Assembly: GCA_903900265.1 (NCBI GenBank)
Contig: CAIUMM010000081.1
Location: 1-49,063, forward strand
Direction: 5' to 3'
DNA from: an uncultured Pseudomonadota bacterium
GTDB taxonomy: Bacteria; Myxococcota_A; UBA796; SXON01
DNA length: 49,063 nt
Translations under genes and position numbers: made by a program
Shown: piece after piece, positions 33,924 to 42,034 of the stretch
Numbering within the stretch: position 1 is the first letter of the stretch
Layout: every line of letters begins with the position of its first letter
Notes under the pieces: model-generated
Database searches by the model: none
What the model saw: only the letters and a program-made list of their open reading frames with translations
Told to the model about the DNA's origin: nothing

Positions 33924-34949
33924 TTAGAGTCCGACGCCGACGGTCTCGCCGGGTGCGAGCATCGCTGTCGTGGTGACGTGGACGGGCATGGACCACGTCG
34001 GTGCGGCGGGATGGAGCTGCTCGGGCACAAGCTCCACCGCGGGACCGATCTGGGCGATGGTTCCGGACACGGGGCTGCCGCCCTCGGGAGCGACCTCGAC
34101 CACCGTGCCTACCGCGAGGCGCCGCGCATACGGCACCGCGACGTAAGCGACGACCTCGTTGCTGAACGGCTCGGTGATCGTGATCAGCGGGCTGCCGGCC
34201 ACGGTCCACTCTCCAGCGGTGGGGACGAGCGGGCCGACCACACCCGCCGTCGTCGCGCGGAGCTCGCTTGCGCTCATCCGGGCGCGGAGGGCGTCCCGGC
34301 GTGCGACCGCCTCCGCCAGCGCAGCCTCACCAGAGTATGCGATGTTGGCACGGCTTCGAGCGGCCCGGAACGCCTCTTCGAGCGCGCTGACTTGGCCTTC
34401 GCGGGTTTTCAGCGTTTCGGTCTGGGTGCGGACCAGCGCGCGTTGCTGCTCGACCAGTGCGCCGGTCACCTCGGCCCCGGGCGTCGATAGCCGCTCGAGC
34501 TCGGCTTCCGCCGCGTTCAGCGTCCCTTGCTCGCGGGTCAACAGCACTTGCGCGTCCAGCAGGGCGCGTCGTGCCGCCTCCACCTCTTTCGCGTACACGC
34601 GGGTGCGATCGGCTTCGTCCATCGCCAACGCTTCTTCGGCCGCACGCACCGCAGCCTCGGCGGCGATGAGGTCCTGCGCCATTCCTGGGGCCTCTAAGCG
34701 GGCGAGCACCGTCCCCGCCTCCACCGCGGCGCCCGGCTGGGCGCTGACCTCCACCACCCAGCCCGATTCGGGCGCCCGCAGCGCGTGGGTGCGCGTGATC
34801 GCGAGCGCGGTCGTCGTCCCTGAGCTGCTTTGGATGCGGAGGATCACGCCGATCGCTGCGACTGCGGTGAGCCATACTGCACCGAGCGCGATGGGCCCGC
34901 TGTATAGCGAGAGCCGGCGCTGGAAAGAGACCCTGCGTTTGGCTACCAT
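33924..34949 (-). CDS. HlyD-family membrane fusion (periplasmic adaptor) protein
   Basis: 341 residues. A single N-terminal membrane segment (GPIALGAVWLTAVAAIGVILRI, about residues 18-39) is followed by a biotinyl-lipoyl half (LRAPESGWVVEVSAQPGAAVEAGTVLARLEAP given as location about residues 57-88), a long alpha-helical coiled-coil hairpin (residues about 92-230), the second lipoyl half (ATTAGVVGPLV) and a beta-barrel domain. Such adaptors connect an inner-membrane transporter to the outer membrane. No ABC, RND or MFS transporter gene is adjacent; instead it is the third gene of an overlapping operon with a VTC polymerase and a DUF4956 membrane protein, overlapping the latter by 7 nt. Confidence 0.87.
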   Translation of the reverse strand: MVAKRRVSFQRRLSLYSGPIALGAVWLTAVAAIGVILRIQSSSGTTTALAITRTHALRAPESGWVVEVSAQPGAAVEAGTVLARLEAPGMAQDLIAAEAAVRAAEEALAMDEADRTRVYAKEVEAARRALLDAQVLLTREQGTLNAAEAELERLSTPGAEVTGALVEQQRALVRTQTETLKTREGQVSALEEAFRAARSRANIAYSGEAALAEAVARRDALRARMSASELRATTAGVVGPLVPTAGEWTVAGSPLITITEPFSNEVVAYVAVPYARRLAVGTVVEVAPEGGSPVSGTIAQIGPAVELVPEQLHPAAPTWSMPVHVTTTAMLAPGETVGVGL

Positions 34950-35647
34950 TCTTCCGCCTTGTCTTCGAGCGCGACGCTCGCGCTTGTCGTGCCCGGCACC
35001 GCCCGAACAGCGGCGAGCAGGGGCTCCCGGTCCTTGGGATGAAACAAGCGAATTTCAAAACTGAACTCGGATTCCTGTGCATCTGGTCCGGCGGTGTCTG
35101 CCGCCCGGACGTCCCGCAAGGAGATCATCTCGGCGCTGCGGCACCACTCAGCGAGCACCTCATCGAGGGAGGCTTTGAAGGCGGTCGGCGTGCCGGCGCC
35201 TCGAACGCGGAGCGTGCCCGTGTCGGCGTGGCGAACGCCGAAGTTGGTGAGCTGCAACAGCGTGGCTGCGCCACCGATCGCGATGGTGCCCGCGACCGCG
35301 AGGATGTGGTGCCCCACGCCGACGGCGATGCCGACCGCGAGCGCGAGGAAGATGAACGTGGTGTCTCGGGCGTCGCGTACGACGGTGCGAAAGCGCACCA
35401 ACGCGACGGCGCCGACCAAGCCAAACGCTCGGGCCATGGAGTCGCCGACCACGAGCATCACCATCGAGATGATCATCGTGAGCAGTACGAGGCTGTGCAC
35501 CATGTTCCTCGAATAGGACAGCCCGCGGTGGGTGATCGCGTACATCCATGCGACGGCTTGGCCGAGCACAAACGAGAGCAACAGCGTGACGAGCACGGTG
35601 GCCGGAGGGGTCGTGCCGTTCATTCCGGGGAGAAACCAAGGACTCAT
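34943..35647 (-). CDS. DUF4956 membrane protein
   Basis: 234 residues. Four hydrophobic segments in the first 140 residues (ATVLVTLLLSFVLGQAVAWMY, VHSLVLLTMIISMVMLVVGD, then FIFLALAVGIAVGVG and ILAVAGTIAIGGAATLL), with the family motif FGLVGAVALVRFRTVVRDARDTTF between the second and third. A cytoplasmic C-terminal domain of about 95 residues follows. DUF4956 proteins are recurrent neighbours of VTC-domain polyphosphate polymerases in bacteria; their function is not established. The ATG overlaps the VTC gene stop (ATGA), and its own end overlaps the HlyD-type gene. Confidence 0.9.
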   Translation of the reverse strand: MSPWFLPGMNGTTPPATVLVTLLLSFVLGQAVAWMYAITHRGLSYSRNMVHSLVLLTMIISMVMLVVGDSMARAFGLVGAVALVRFRTVVRDARDTTFIFLALAVGIAVGVGHHILAVAGTIAIGGAATLLQLTNFGVRHADTGTLRVRGAGTPTAFKASLDEVLAEWCRSAEMISLRDVRAADTAGPDAQESEFSFEIRLFHPKDREPLLAAVRAVPGTTSASVALEDKAEEW

Positions 35648-36375
35648 GGAGCACGCAGGGCGGGGATCAGGTTGCGTGCGGCCAACGCCTCAATGCCCTG
35701 ACGGTATTTGGACATGGAGCTGCGGTTGAGGTTGCACCGGCGGACAGCCTCGGCCACCCATGCGGGGTAGCTGCCCGTGTATTTGATTTCGAGCACACTC
35801 AAGCCTCGCACCTCGGGGAGATCATACCAAATTTGCGGTTCCGAGAGGTCGACAGTCGGAAGACCGGTCCGAATGTGCGTATCGAAGGTGACACGCACAA
35901 GTCCACGCTCGCCGCCCACGAATGCGCTGCGCTGGTAGGTGATCCAGCAGGCGCTGCGGGCACGGCGCTCGTCTCGGGCCTTCAGAAACGCGTGTAGTCC
36001 GGAGTCGTACTGCTCTAACGGTCGGTCAGGCTGAAAGCCACCCAACACGTCTTTGGTTTCGGTGACGGTAGCGAGCGCGCGGGTCTTGGTCATCGCTTCG
36101 CCGCTGCGCGACTTTATTTCCAGAAAAAAGCTTCGTTGCGGCTCAAAGTTGTAGCAGCGTGCACGAATCTTGAACCGGCTGTAGGCTTTTTTTTGGGTGT
36201 CCCAGTACGTACTGAAGTCCGGGCTGTCCAAATACAGCGAATGGACCGGGTAGTCGGCGCTGCCGCCTTCTCCGTGTTCGTCCGCCGTCATGTACCGGCT
36301 GATGTAGTGCATCACATCTTCCGCGATTTGCGGGGAGATGCGGTACTTTATTTCGTAGCGTACGGTAGGGCGCAT
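35644..36375 (-). CDS. VTC-domain polyphosphate polymerase
   Basis: 243 residues. The tunnel-fold motifs of the VTC catalytic domain occur in order: RYEIKYRIS, SLYLDSPDFSTYWD, RFKIRARCYN, FFLEIKSRSGEAMTKTRA, VRVTFDTHIRTG and LEIKYTGSYPAWV, ending in SMSKYRQGIEAL. The many Arg/Lys residues bind nucleotide phosphates and the growing chain, and the Glu residues bind a metal. In yeast this domain makes polyphosphate from ATP while feeding it across a membrane. ATG 36375 starts right at the first strand; longer frames cross the promoter region. First gene of the leftward VTC-DUF4956-HlyD operon. Confidence 0.9.
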   Translation of the reverse strand: MRPTVRYEIKYRISPQIAEDVMHYISRYMTADEHGEGGSADYPVHSLYLDSPDFSTYWDTQKKAYSRFKIRARCYNFEPQRSFFLEIKSRSGEAMTKTRALATVTETKDVLGGFQPDRPLEQYDSGLHAFLKARDERRARSACWITYQRSAFVGGERGLVRVTFDTHIRTGLPTVDLSEPQIWYDLPEVRGLSVLEIKYTGSYPAWVAEAVRRCNLNRSSMSKYRQGIEALAARNLIPALRAP

Positions 36376-36422
36376 TGAACTCGGGGTGGCACAGCCCGCG
36401 ACAGGACCGACACGGTACTGTA

Positions 36423-36451
36423 ACAATAGAATGAGGCTCTTGCGCTCGCAA
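36423..36451 (-). promoter_or_regulatory. Candidate promoter of the VTC operon
   Basis: On the minus strand TTGCGA (36451-36446), a 17-bp spacer and TATTGT (36428-36423) match the promoter form seen at 3222-3250 (TTGCGT-17-TAATGT). The leader would be about 40 nt. An inverted repeat overlaps the -35. Confidence 0.5.
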
Positions 36452-36452
36452 G
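36439..36452. promoter_or_regulatory. Inverted repeat in divergent promoter region
   Basis: CTTGCG-CT-CGCAAG, a perfect 6-bp dyad with a 2-bp centre, in the 94-bp gap between the leftward VTC operon and the rightward membrane protein gene. It overlaps the candidate -35 of the VTC operon, so a regulator bound here could affect both directions. Confidence 0.4.
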
Positions 36453-36469
36453 CGTTATGACCACGACCC

Positions 36470-38221
36470 GTGTCGACCAAAGCTTTAGCGCTCCAGCTCG
36501 CCTGCGTCGCCCTCGCGCTGATCGCGTTGGTCGTTTGGTACTCGGCTTCGGCGTTTGGGAGCGGCGGGCTGCTTGGCGCTCCGCAGACGGACGTCATTCG
36601 GGCGGTTTGGGGGTTGGATCACACGTGGCAGTCGTTGCCTCGTCCCCCGTTTTGGACCGAGCGACTGGCTTTTCCGGTCGGCGTCAAGATCGTCATCCTG
36701 CCGCAATTCTCCGCGCTGCTGGGGGCTCCGCTGGTCGGGATGTTCGGTGCGATCCGAGGCTACAACCTTTGGATCCTTTCGCTGTGGGCCGCTTCGGGTT
36801 GCGGCTCCGCGCTGCTCGCCTGGCGGCTCTCCGAGAGCCCGGCCGCGGCCTTGTTGGCGGGAACGGTGATGATCATCCAGCCGATGACCTTCCTCGCGAT
36901 CACCGACGGGACTGCCGAGTTCGTCGCGTGGTGGACGGTGCCGCTGGCGTTGACCGCGTTGTATACGGCGGGGCGCACGCTCGCTTCGCATGTGCAGGAG
37001 CAGCGGATGTGGGCGATGCTCGCTGGGCTGCTTTTGGGTCTGGTGGCGCTGGATAGCCCCTACCACGCAATCTTTTGCATCCCTTTTCTGCCGTTGGTGT
37101 TTGGATGGCATCGCTGGCGGCGGCAGGGGCGCACGCTCGTGGGGATCACCCTCGTCGGGTTGATCCTGCTCGCGCTGTATTTTGGGCTCCCGCTTGCCGC
37201 ACCGCATGAAAACACCACGGGAAACGCAGTGACCTTGCGGGTTTGGCGCCAGTGGGAGGTCGGGGAGACCCGTACCGGGTGGGACTACTCGCTCGGCGCC
37301 GGGTTCATCCCCTACCGCGTGCTGCTTGTGCTGCTTGGCTTTGCAGTTTTGCGCCTCTCCAAGTCGTACGTGTGGGTTTTGGTCGGCGTCGTCGCGTTGG
37401 TGCTCGCGCTCCAACTACACCCTGACAACGCCGCGATGCTGCGTATCTGGCTCGGCAACGATGGGAGCCGTCTCTCGCATCTGGTCTCGGCGGTCAATCA
37501 GGTCGTCACGCCGCCGGTGATCCGCTTTCCTCGGCGGTGGCTGGTGCCCGCTGCGCAAGCTCTCGCGTTGGCGGGGGCGCTTGGGCTGACGGCGTTCCCC
37601 AAAGAGTGGACGCGCTGGCTGGTAGCGATCCCGGTGAGCGCGTGGATGGTCTGGCACACCGAGTCCATCGCGCACTTTCAGGCCAACTTCCCCCACTTTG
37701 ACCCCCCGAAGCCGGCGTTCGCAGACTTCATTCGTGCGTCCGACACGCGCGGCGCGGTGCTTTTCCTGCCGCGCCAACGCGGTGCGGTCGAAGCTGTCGG
37801 TCGCCAAGAGCTCCCGGTGTTTGCCGAGCTCTCCCGCGACATCTCCAGCGCCGATCTGCTGTGGATGCAGGTGCTGTGCAGGCGCTCCAGCTTCTATTGG
37901 CCCGAGGGCCTGCGGACCGCGGTGCGCCGCAGCGCCTTCGATCCCGAGACCGAAAAGCTGCTCCATGACCTGGACGACACCGCGACGCCGGTCACGACCG
38001 GGGCTCCGATTCCGCTCTCCGCCTCGCAGGAGCCGGATCGCCGCGCGCGGGCAGCCGCGGCCTTGGTGGACAAGGGACTCTCCTTTGTCGCGATCGATGA
38101 GCACACGTACGGCGAGGCGGGCATGAAGCTGCTTCGGGCGGCGTTCGAATCGGTCACGGTGAACGATCGTCATTTTGACGATGGCACCGGCGTCACCGTG
38201 CTCAGCCTCTCGCGGCAGTAG
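36470..38221 (+). CDS. Polytopic membrane protein (GT-C-like), unknown
   Basis: 583 residues. About ten to twelve hydrophobic helices fill residues 1-400 (for example LALQLACVALALIALVVWY, LLAGLLLGLVALDS, TLVGITLVGLILLALYFGLPL), with short loops carrying HDP-type or acidic residues (LGAPQTDVIRAVWG after the first helix). The last 180 residues are soluble. The layout resembles GT-C glycosyltransferases or YfhO-like membrane proteins, but the DxD/ExD motif is not clear, so the enzyme class is uncertain. GTG 36470 is used. It diverges from the VTC operon. The last helix-free part, DFIRASDTRGAVLFLPRQRG onward, resembles the extracytoplasmic end of such proteins. Confidence 0.65.
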   Translation: MSTKALALQLACVALALIALVVWYSASAFGSGGLLGAPQTDVIRAVWGLDHTWQSLPRPPFWTERLAFPVGVKIVILPQFSALLGAPLVGMFGAIRGYNLWILSLWAASGCGSALLAWRLSESPAAALLAGTVMIIQPMTFLAITDGTAEFVAWWTVPLALTALYTAGRTLASHVQEQRMWAMLAGLLLGLVALDSPYHAIFCIPFLPLVFGWHRWRRQGRTLVGITLVGLILLALYFGLPLAAPHENTTGNAVTLRVWRQWEVGETRTGWDYSLGAGFIPYRVLLVLLGFAVLRLSKSYVWVLVGVVALVLALQLHPDNAAMLRIWLGNDGSRLSHLVSAVNQVVTPPVIRFPRRWLVPAAQALALAGALGLTAFPKEWTRWLVAIPVSAWMVWHTESIAHFQANFPHFDPPKPAFADFIRASDTRGAVLFLPRQRGAVEAVGRQELPVFAELSRDISSADLLWMQVLCRRSSFYWPEGLRTAVRRSAFDPETEKLLHDLDDTATPVTTGAPIPLSASQEPDRRARAAAALVDKGLSFVAIDEHTYGEAGMKLLRAAFESVTVNDRHFDDGTGVTVLSLSRQ

Positions 38222-38242
38222 CGCGCTCCGGCGACGGCTACT
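38217..38242. terminator. Convergent-end hairpin
   Basis: AGTAGC (38217-38222) pairs with GCTACT (38237-38242); inside, CGC-TCCG-GCG can form an inner stem. Both arms contain the TAG stop codons of the two converging genes. No T-tract; weak candidate for a shared terminator. Confidence 0.35.
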
Positions 38243-40172
38243 TCAGCAATCGCGCCAGTCCTGCGATGCGCGCTTGCACGTCCTTGGGCCGGAACGTGGG
38301 GGCGATATCGGCGAGCTCTTCCAACAACCGTACCGCAGAGCGATGTTTTCCGGTCGCCGTGTACAGGCCGGAGAGCTCAAACAGCGCCTCGGGATAGCCC
38401 GGATCCGACTCCGCAGCCTCGTTGGTCGCGTCCCGAAGCGCGTCCAGCGCAGCCATTGCGTCGCCCTTGGCGCGTAGCGCCCGCGCGACGATCACCCGGG
38501 CCTCCAATCTGTGGTCGCCGGTGAGCAGCGCGAGCGCTTCATCGTTCATCCCTACGGCCACCAGCGACTCTGCCTCGGCGAGCGGGTCAGTCAGCCCCGG
38601 ATCGACGAGCTCGTCCGGTGAGATCTCGGACAGCATGCCGTCCTCAAGCTGGGCGAAGGGGTCCTCTTCGTCTTCGTCTTCGATCTCGGTCATCGGCTCG
38701 GACTCCGCGAGAGCCGGCGGGGCCGCGGGCGGAGCTGCGGCCGGTGTGGCGGGCGCTGCGGGTGTCGCGGGCGCAGCGCGGGCGCTGTTGCGCAGCGCGG
38801 CGATGCGAGCGAGGATGACCTCGCTGGACGGGGCGGCGTCCAAGGCCTCCCGGTAGGCGCGAAGCGCACCGGCGATGTCACCGGCGGCTGCCAACGTGTC
38901 GCCGGTCTCAAGCGGACCGATAGGCGCGGGGATGGCCGCTCCGACTGGGGTCTCTTCGTCACCGGCATCCTCCTGCTCAGGCAATCCGCGCAGCACCGCG
39001 ATGCGGTCGAACACGGCGTCACGCTCCCGCGCGGCCTTGGGTGCGATGGCGTCGATCATGCGCACCGCGGCGTCGACGTCTCCGGAGAGCACCAACACCT
39101 CGGCGTGGGTGGCGAGCAAAGGCAAGCTGCTCGGCGCGTTGCGCAGCACGGCGATCGCACGGTCAAACATGCCGTATCGGGCGTACACCTCGGCGCGCAC
39201 CTGCGTGCGAAGCTCGTCTTCCGTAGTCGCTTGCGCGAGCTGAAGCTGGGTCACGCGCCGCTCTCGGCGGTTCATCTGGCGCTCGACGCCGATCAGTCGG
39301 TTGCGCAGCGCCGAGTCGGCCGGCGTGAGGCGGGCTGCGCGCCGGAGCGCGTCGAGCTCGGTGGCGACGTCGGATTTTTCGCTGCTGACCTTCGCGAGGC
39401 GCATCAGGTACTGCACGGCGGCTGCGTTATCGCCGCCCTCTTCGTTGGCGCGCGCGAGCAGTGACAACGTGCGCGGGGCGTCCGGCAGCACCACGTCTGC
39501 GCCTTGGAGAAACATCATCGCTTTGGCGACATCGCCCGCTTCAAGCCGCGCAGCGCCGGCGTCGATCATCAGGCCCGCGTCATCGGGAGCGAGGCGGAGC
39601 GCCGCTTCGGCGATGCGACCCACCTCATCGGGACGCCCGCGTTTGCGGTAGTCGTCGATGACCTCTCGGAGCGTCGCGACCGCAGAGACGGGGTCGTTGC
39701 CCGCCTCGAGGTACTCGGCGATCTTCAGCTTGAGCACCAGCTCGCCAGGGACCAGCTCCACGACGCGGCGCATGGCGCGCGCGGCGTCGATGTTTCGGGC
39801 GATGGCGGCGTAGAGGCGCGCGGCGGTGTCGAAGTGCTGGCGGGCGTCGTTCGGATATCCGGAGGTCGCGTAGCAATCGGCGAGATCGTAATGAAGGGAC
39901 GGATCATCGCCCTTGAACGCCATCACCTGCTTGAACAGGGCGACGGCAGCGCGGCCTTGACCATCCCGCACAAGCCCTTCCGCGACCTCACGAAGCAGCT
40001 TTTCTGCTTCCACCGGTCGCCCGAGCTTGAGGTGTAGCTCGCCCACGCGCTGTCGCACCCGCCGGTCTTTGGGATCCAAACGGAGGATGTTCAGAAACGC
40101 TTTTTGCGCACCCTCGAGGTTGCCTTTGTTGAGCAACGCGAGCGCATCTTGTTCTAGTTTGTTGCGGTCCAT
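38238..40172 (-). CDS. Large TPR protein
   Basis: 644 residues made of TPR-like helix pairs from residue 1 (EQDALALLNKGNLEGAQKAFLNILRLDPKD, RVRQRVGELHLKLGRPVEAEKLL, SLHYDLADCYATSGYPNDARQHFDTAARLYA) through about residue 390, an Ala/Pro and acidic low-complexity stretch (about residues 470-520: APATPAAPATP, then EIEDEDEEDPFAQLEDGM) and a final TPR section (ALFELSGLYTATGKHRSAVRLLEELADI). No signal peptide, so probably a cytoplasmic scaffold. Myxobacteria carry many such proteins in motility and secretion complexes; the partner here is unknown. The gene stands alone between a converging membrane protein gene and a leftward LysM gene. Confidence 0.8.
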   Translation of the reverse strand: MDRNKLEQDALALLNKGNLEGAQKAFLNILRLDPKDRRVRQRVGELHLKLGRPVEAEKLLREVAEGLVRDGQGRAAVALFKQVMAFKGDDPSLHYDLADCYATSGYPNDARQHFDTAARLYAAIARNIDAARAMRRVVELVPGELVLKLKIAEYLEAGNDPVSAVATLREVIDDYRKRGRPDEVGRIAEAALRLAPDDAGLMIDAGAARLEAGDVAKAMMFLQGADVVLPDAPRTLSLLARANEEGGDNAAAVQYLMRLAKVSSEKSDVATELDALRRAARLTPADSALRNRLIGVERQMNRRERRVTQLQLAQATTEDELRTQVRAEVYARYGMFDRAIAVLRNAPSSLPLLATHAEVLVLSGDVDAAVRMIDAIAPKAARERDAVFDRIAVLRGLPEQEDAGDEETPVGAAIPAPIGPLETGDTLAAAGDIAGALRAYREALDAAPSSEVILARIAALRNSARAAPATPAAPATPAAAPPAAPPALAESEPMTEIEDEDEEDPFAQLEDGMLSEISPDELVDPGLTDPLAEAESLVAVGMNDEALALLTGDHRLEARVIVARALRAKGDAMAALDALRDATNEAAESDPGYPEALFELSGLYTATGKHRSAVRLLEELADIAPTFRPKDVQARIAGLARLLK

Positions 40173-40268
40173 GCCGTTCGATCTATCACACGAGCGTACT
40201 CAAAAGGAGGTCGTCCTCGAGTTCCTTGGGACAGAGCGTGCGTGCTGCGCCGCCGCCCCGTGCCCGAA

Positions 40269-41354
40269 TTAGCGCTCGCCGTTCTCAGATTTGTTCGGCA
40301 GCGTGGTGAGGTGCTGTCCGACCTGCACGTCGCGCGCGGCGTTGACGACCACGGCGGTGGCGCTGTCTTCGGTGGCGCGCACGACCACGACCCGACCGAC
40401 GACGCGCTCAGGGAGGCTGTCGTCGACTTTGTCGTCGAGATGGATCGGATCGCGGCGCTCGACGACGTACAACGAGGAGCCCACGTTGATGCCGTCGGTG
40501 GTTCCACGGTCGATGAACACCGTCTCCTGGAGGTTGGCCAGGATCTGCTCGTTGTTCAGACGTGCGTAGATGTTGGCTTCGAGGTCGCCCGTCGGGGCTT
40601 TGACGTCCACCGTGAGGGCGACAGGCACGACATCTCCGAAGACGTCGCCCCGCTCGATCTCCGAGTAGCTGTTGCGGATGCGGGCGGTCGCGATGTGGTC
40701 GTCCACGCGGATGACCTGTACTTCGCCGAGGATCCGGTACATGGACCCGACGATGCTCCCGTTCGCCCTGACTTTTTTCTGCACCATGCGGAACACCGAG
40801 AAGGTGTCTCCACACTTGGTGTCGCCGTCATCGACGTTCAGATACACGTAGGCAGGCTCGCCAAGGAGCGTTCCGGGCTCGTCCGCGGCGGTGATTTTGC
40901 CACGGAGGTTGAGGTCGTCCGCCGTGCCGATCACGCCCGGAGCTTGCATCGCAGAGGCGGGTTGCGTCTCATTGAAGCGCGCCGGAAAGTCACACGCGTC
41001 GGCTGGTGCGGCCTGTGCAACACGGACGGTCTCCGCGGGCACATCTTCCGGCTGCGCGCTTGGCGGCGTGAGATGGTCCTGCAGGCGGAAATAGATCCGG
41101 TTTCCCGGGTAGATCCAGTGGGGATTGGTGATGTATTCGTTCAACGACCAGAGCTGCGGCCAGGCGTAGGGATCGTTGAGGAACCGGCTGGAGATCGACC
41201 ACAGCGTGTCACCCGGCTGGATGACGTAGTAGTCGCTCGTTGGGGAGCCCATGGAGACCACACCCTCTTCGGCGTGAGCCGGAGAGCCAACAAGCAGGGC
41301 GAGCAGCGACAAGGAGAACATCCACATACCTCGACGGGTCCGAGTGTCCGTCAT
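40269..41354 (-). CDS. Secreted LysM-domain protein
   Basis: 361 residues. MTDTRTRRGMWMFSLSLLALLVGSPAHA is a Sec signal with a probable cleavage after AHA. A LysM module follows at about residues 39-85 (YYVIQPGDTLWSISSRFLNDPYAWPQLWSLN, IYPGNRIYF), here of the longer type with the WPQLW insert known from outer-envelope LysM proteins of Deltaproteobacteria. The rest (about 270 residues) is beta-rich with repeated segments of the form ERGDVFGDVVPV and GTTDGINVGSSLYV, resembling flagellar-assembly-T-like C-terminal modules. It likely binds peptidoglycan in the periplasm. ATG 41354 was chosen as the start of the signal; the longer frame to 41762 runs through the neighbouring lipoprotein gene. Confidence 0.85.
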   Translation of the reverse strand: MTDTRTRRGMWMFSLSLLALLVGSPAHAEEGVVSMGSPTSDYYVIQPGDTLWSISSRFLNDPYAWPQLWSLNEYITNPHWIYPGNRIYFRLQDHLTPPSAQPEDVPAETVRVAQAAPADACDFPARFNETQPASAMQAPGVIGTADDLNLRGKITAADEPGTLLGEPAYVYLNVDDGDTKCGDTFSVFRMVQKKVRANGSIVGSMYRILGEVQVIRVDDHIATARIRNSYSEIERGDVFGDVVPVALTVDVKAPTGDLEANIYARLNNEQILANLQETVFIDRGTTDGINVGSSLYVVERRDPIHLDDKVDDSLPERVVGRVVVVRATEDSATAVVVNAARDVQVGQHLTTLPNKSENGER

Positions 41355-41383
41355 TTTGCAATCGGTGTCAAGTAGGCCTGAAG

Positions 41384-42034
41384 TCAAAGGGCGCTGACCA
41401 TCAGGCGGTGTACCGCAGCGTCGGCTGTGGCCCGGTCGATGCGCACGCAGACGCGAAGGAGCTGGGCGCCTTCGGGGCGGGCGTAGGTCCAGGCTGTCGG
41501 TCCGCTCAGGGTGGGGATTTGGAACACGGCAAGGACGCGGGTGCCAAGCGGGGCGGGGAGGATGTTGCGTGTTGCATCGAAGGCGCGGACTTCGATCGTC
41601 AGTCCGCTTTGACCCGGGCCCGCGTCGACGATGCGCGAAAGTTCGAGCGTGGCGTCTACCCGCACGTCCCCGGACACCTCGACGAAGGGAGTGCAGAAGC
41701 CCGCGTTTCCCGATGCCTCCTTCCAGAGCGCAGCCGGCGCGCCATCCGACCCGGGGCCCCACGTTACGCCTACACCCAAGGGCACAAAGTCAGCGTTGGA
41801 CGCCATGTCCCATTCGGCGAGCACGGCGCCGGTAGGCGACCCGAGGGTTTGCGGCGGTGGCTGTGCCGGGGCCTGCGGCGCGGCTGGATTTGCGGCCTTT
41901 GGCGTGGCCGGGGGCGCGAGTCCCAGCGCCGGCACTTTAGGGGGGTCGGCGATGGTGGGCAGCATGGATTCATCGGCCTCCGACCCAGTGCAGCCGACGA
42001 TGAGCACGATCCCCAGAATTCCTCGGCGCATCAT
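41384..42034 (-). CDS. Lipoprotein, unknown, coupled to membrane protein
   Basis: 216 residues. ATG 42034 overlaps the stop of the upstream gene (CCATGATG; ATGA) and gives MMRRGILGIVLIVGC with lipobox IVGC. An Ala/Pro-rich linker (residues about 35-70) precedes a beta-rich domain of about 145 residues (VLAEWDMASNADFVPLG, DVRVDATLELSRIV, GLTIEVRAFDATRNI, LLRVCVRIDRA) that looks like a carbohydrate-binding-type jelly roll, though I cannot assign a family. Translational coupling with the GT-C-like protein suggests a link to its glycan or lipid product. Confidence 0.75.
   Translation of the reverse strand: MMRRGILGIVLIVGCTGSEADESMLPTIADPPKVPALGLAPPATPKAANPAAPQAPAQPPPQTLGSPTGAVLAEWDMASNADFVPLGVGVTWGPGSDGAPAALWKEASGNAGFCTPFVEVSGDVRVDATLELSRIVDAGPGQSGLTIEVRAFDATRNILPAPLGTRVLAVFQIPTLSGPTAWTYARPEGAQLLRVCVRIDRATADAAVHRLMVSAL

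Noticed and set aside
36457..37056. ATG at 36457 (199-codon frame) as start of the membrane protein
   Set aside because: It is in another frame; the hydrophobic helices are in the frame beginning GTG 36470.
41355..41762. N-terminal extension of the LysM protein to 41762
   Set aside because: It is Arg/Pro-rich, covers the lipoprotein gene and would bury the Sec signal.
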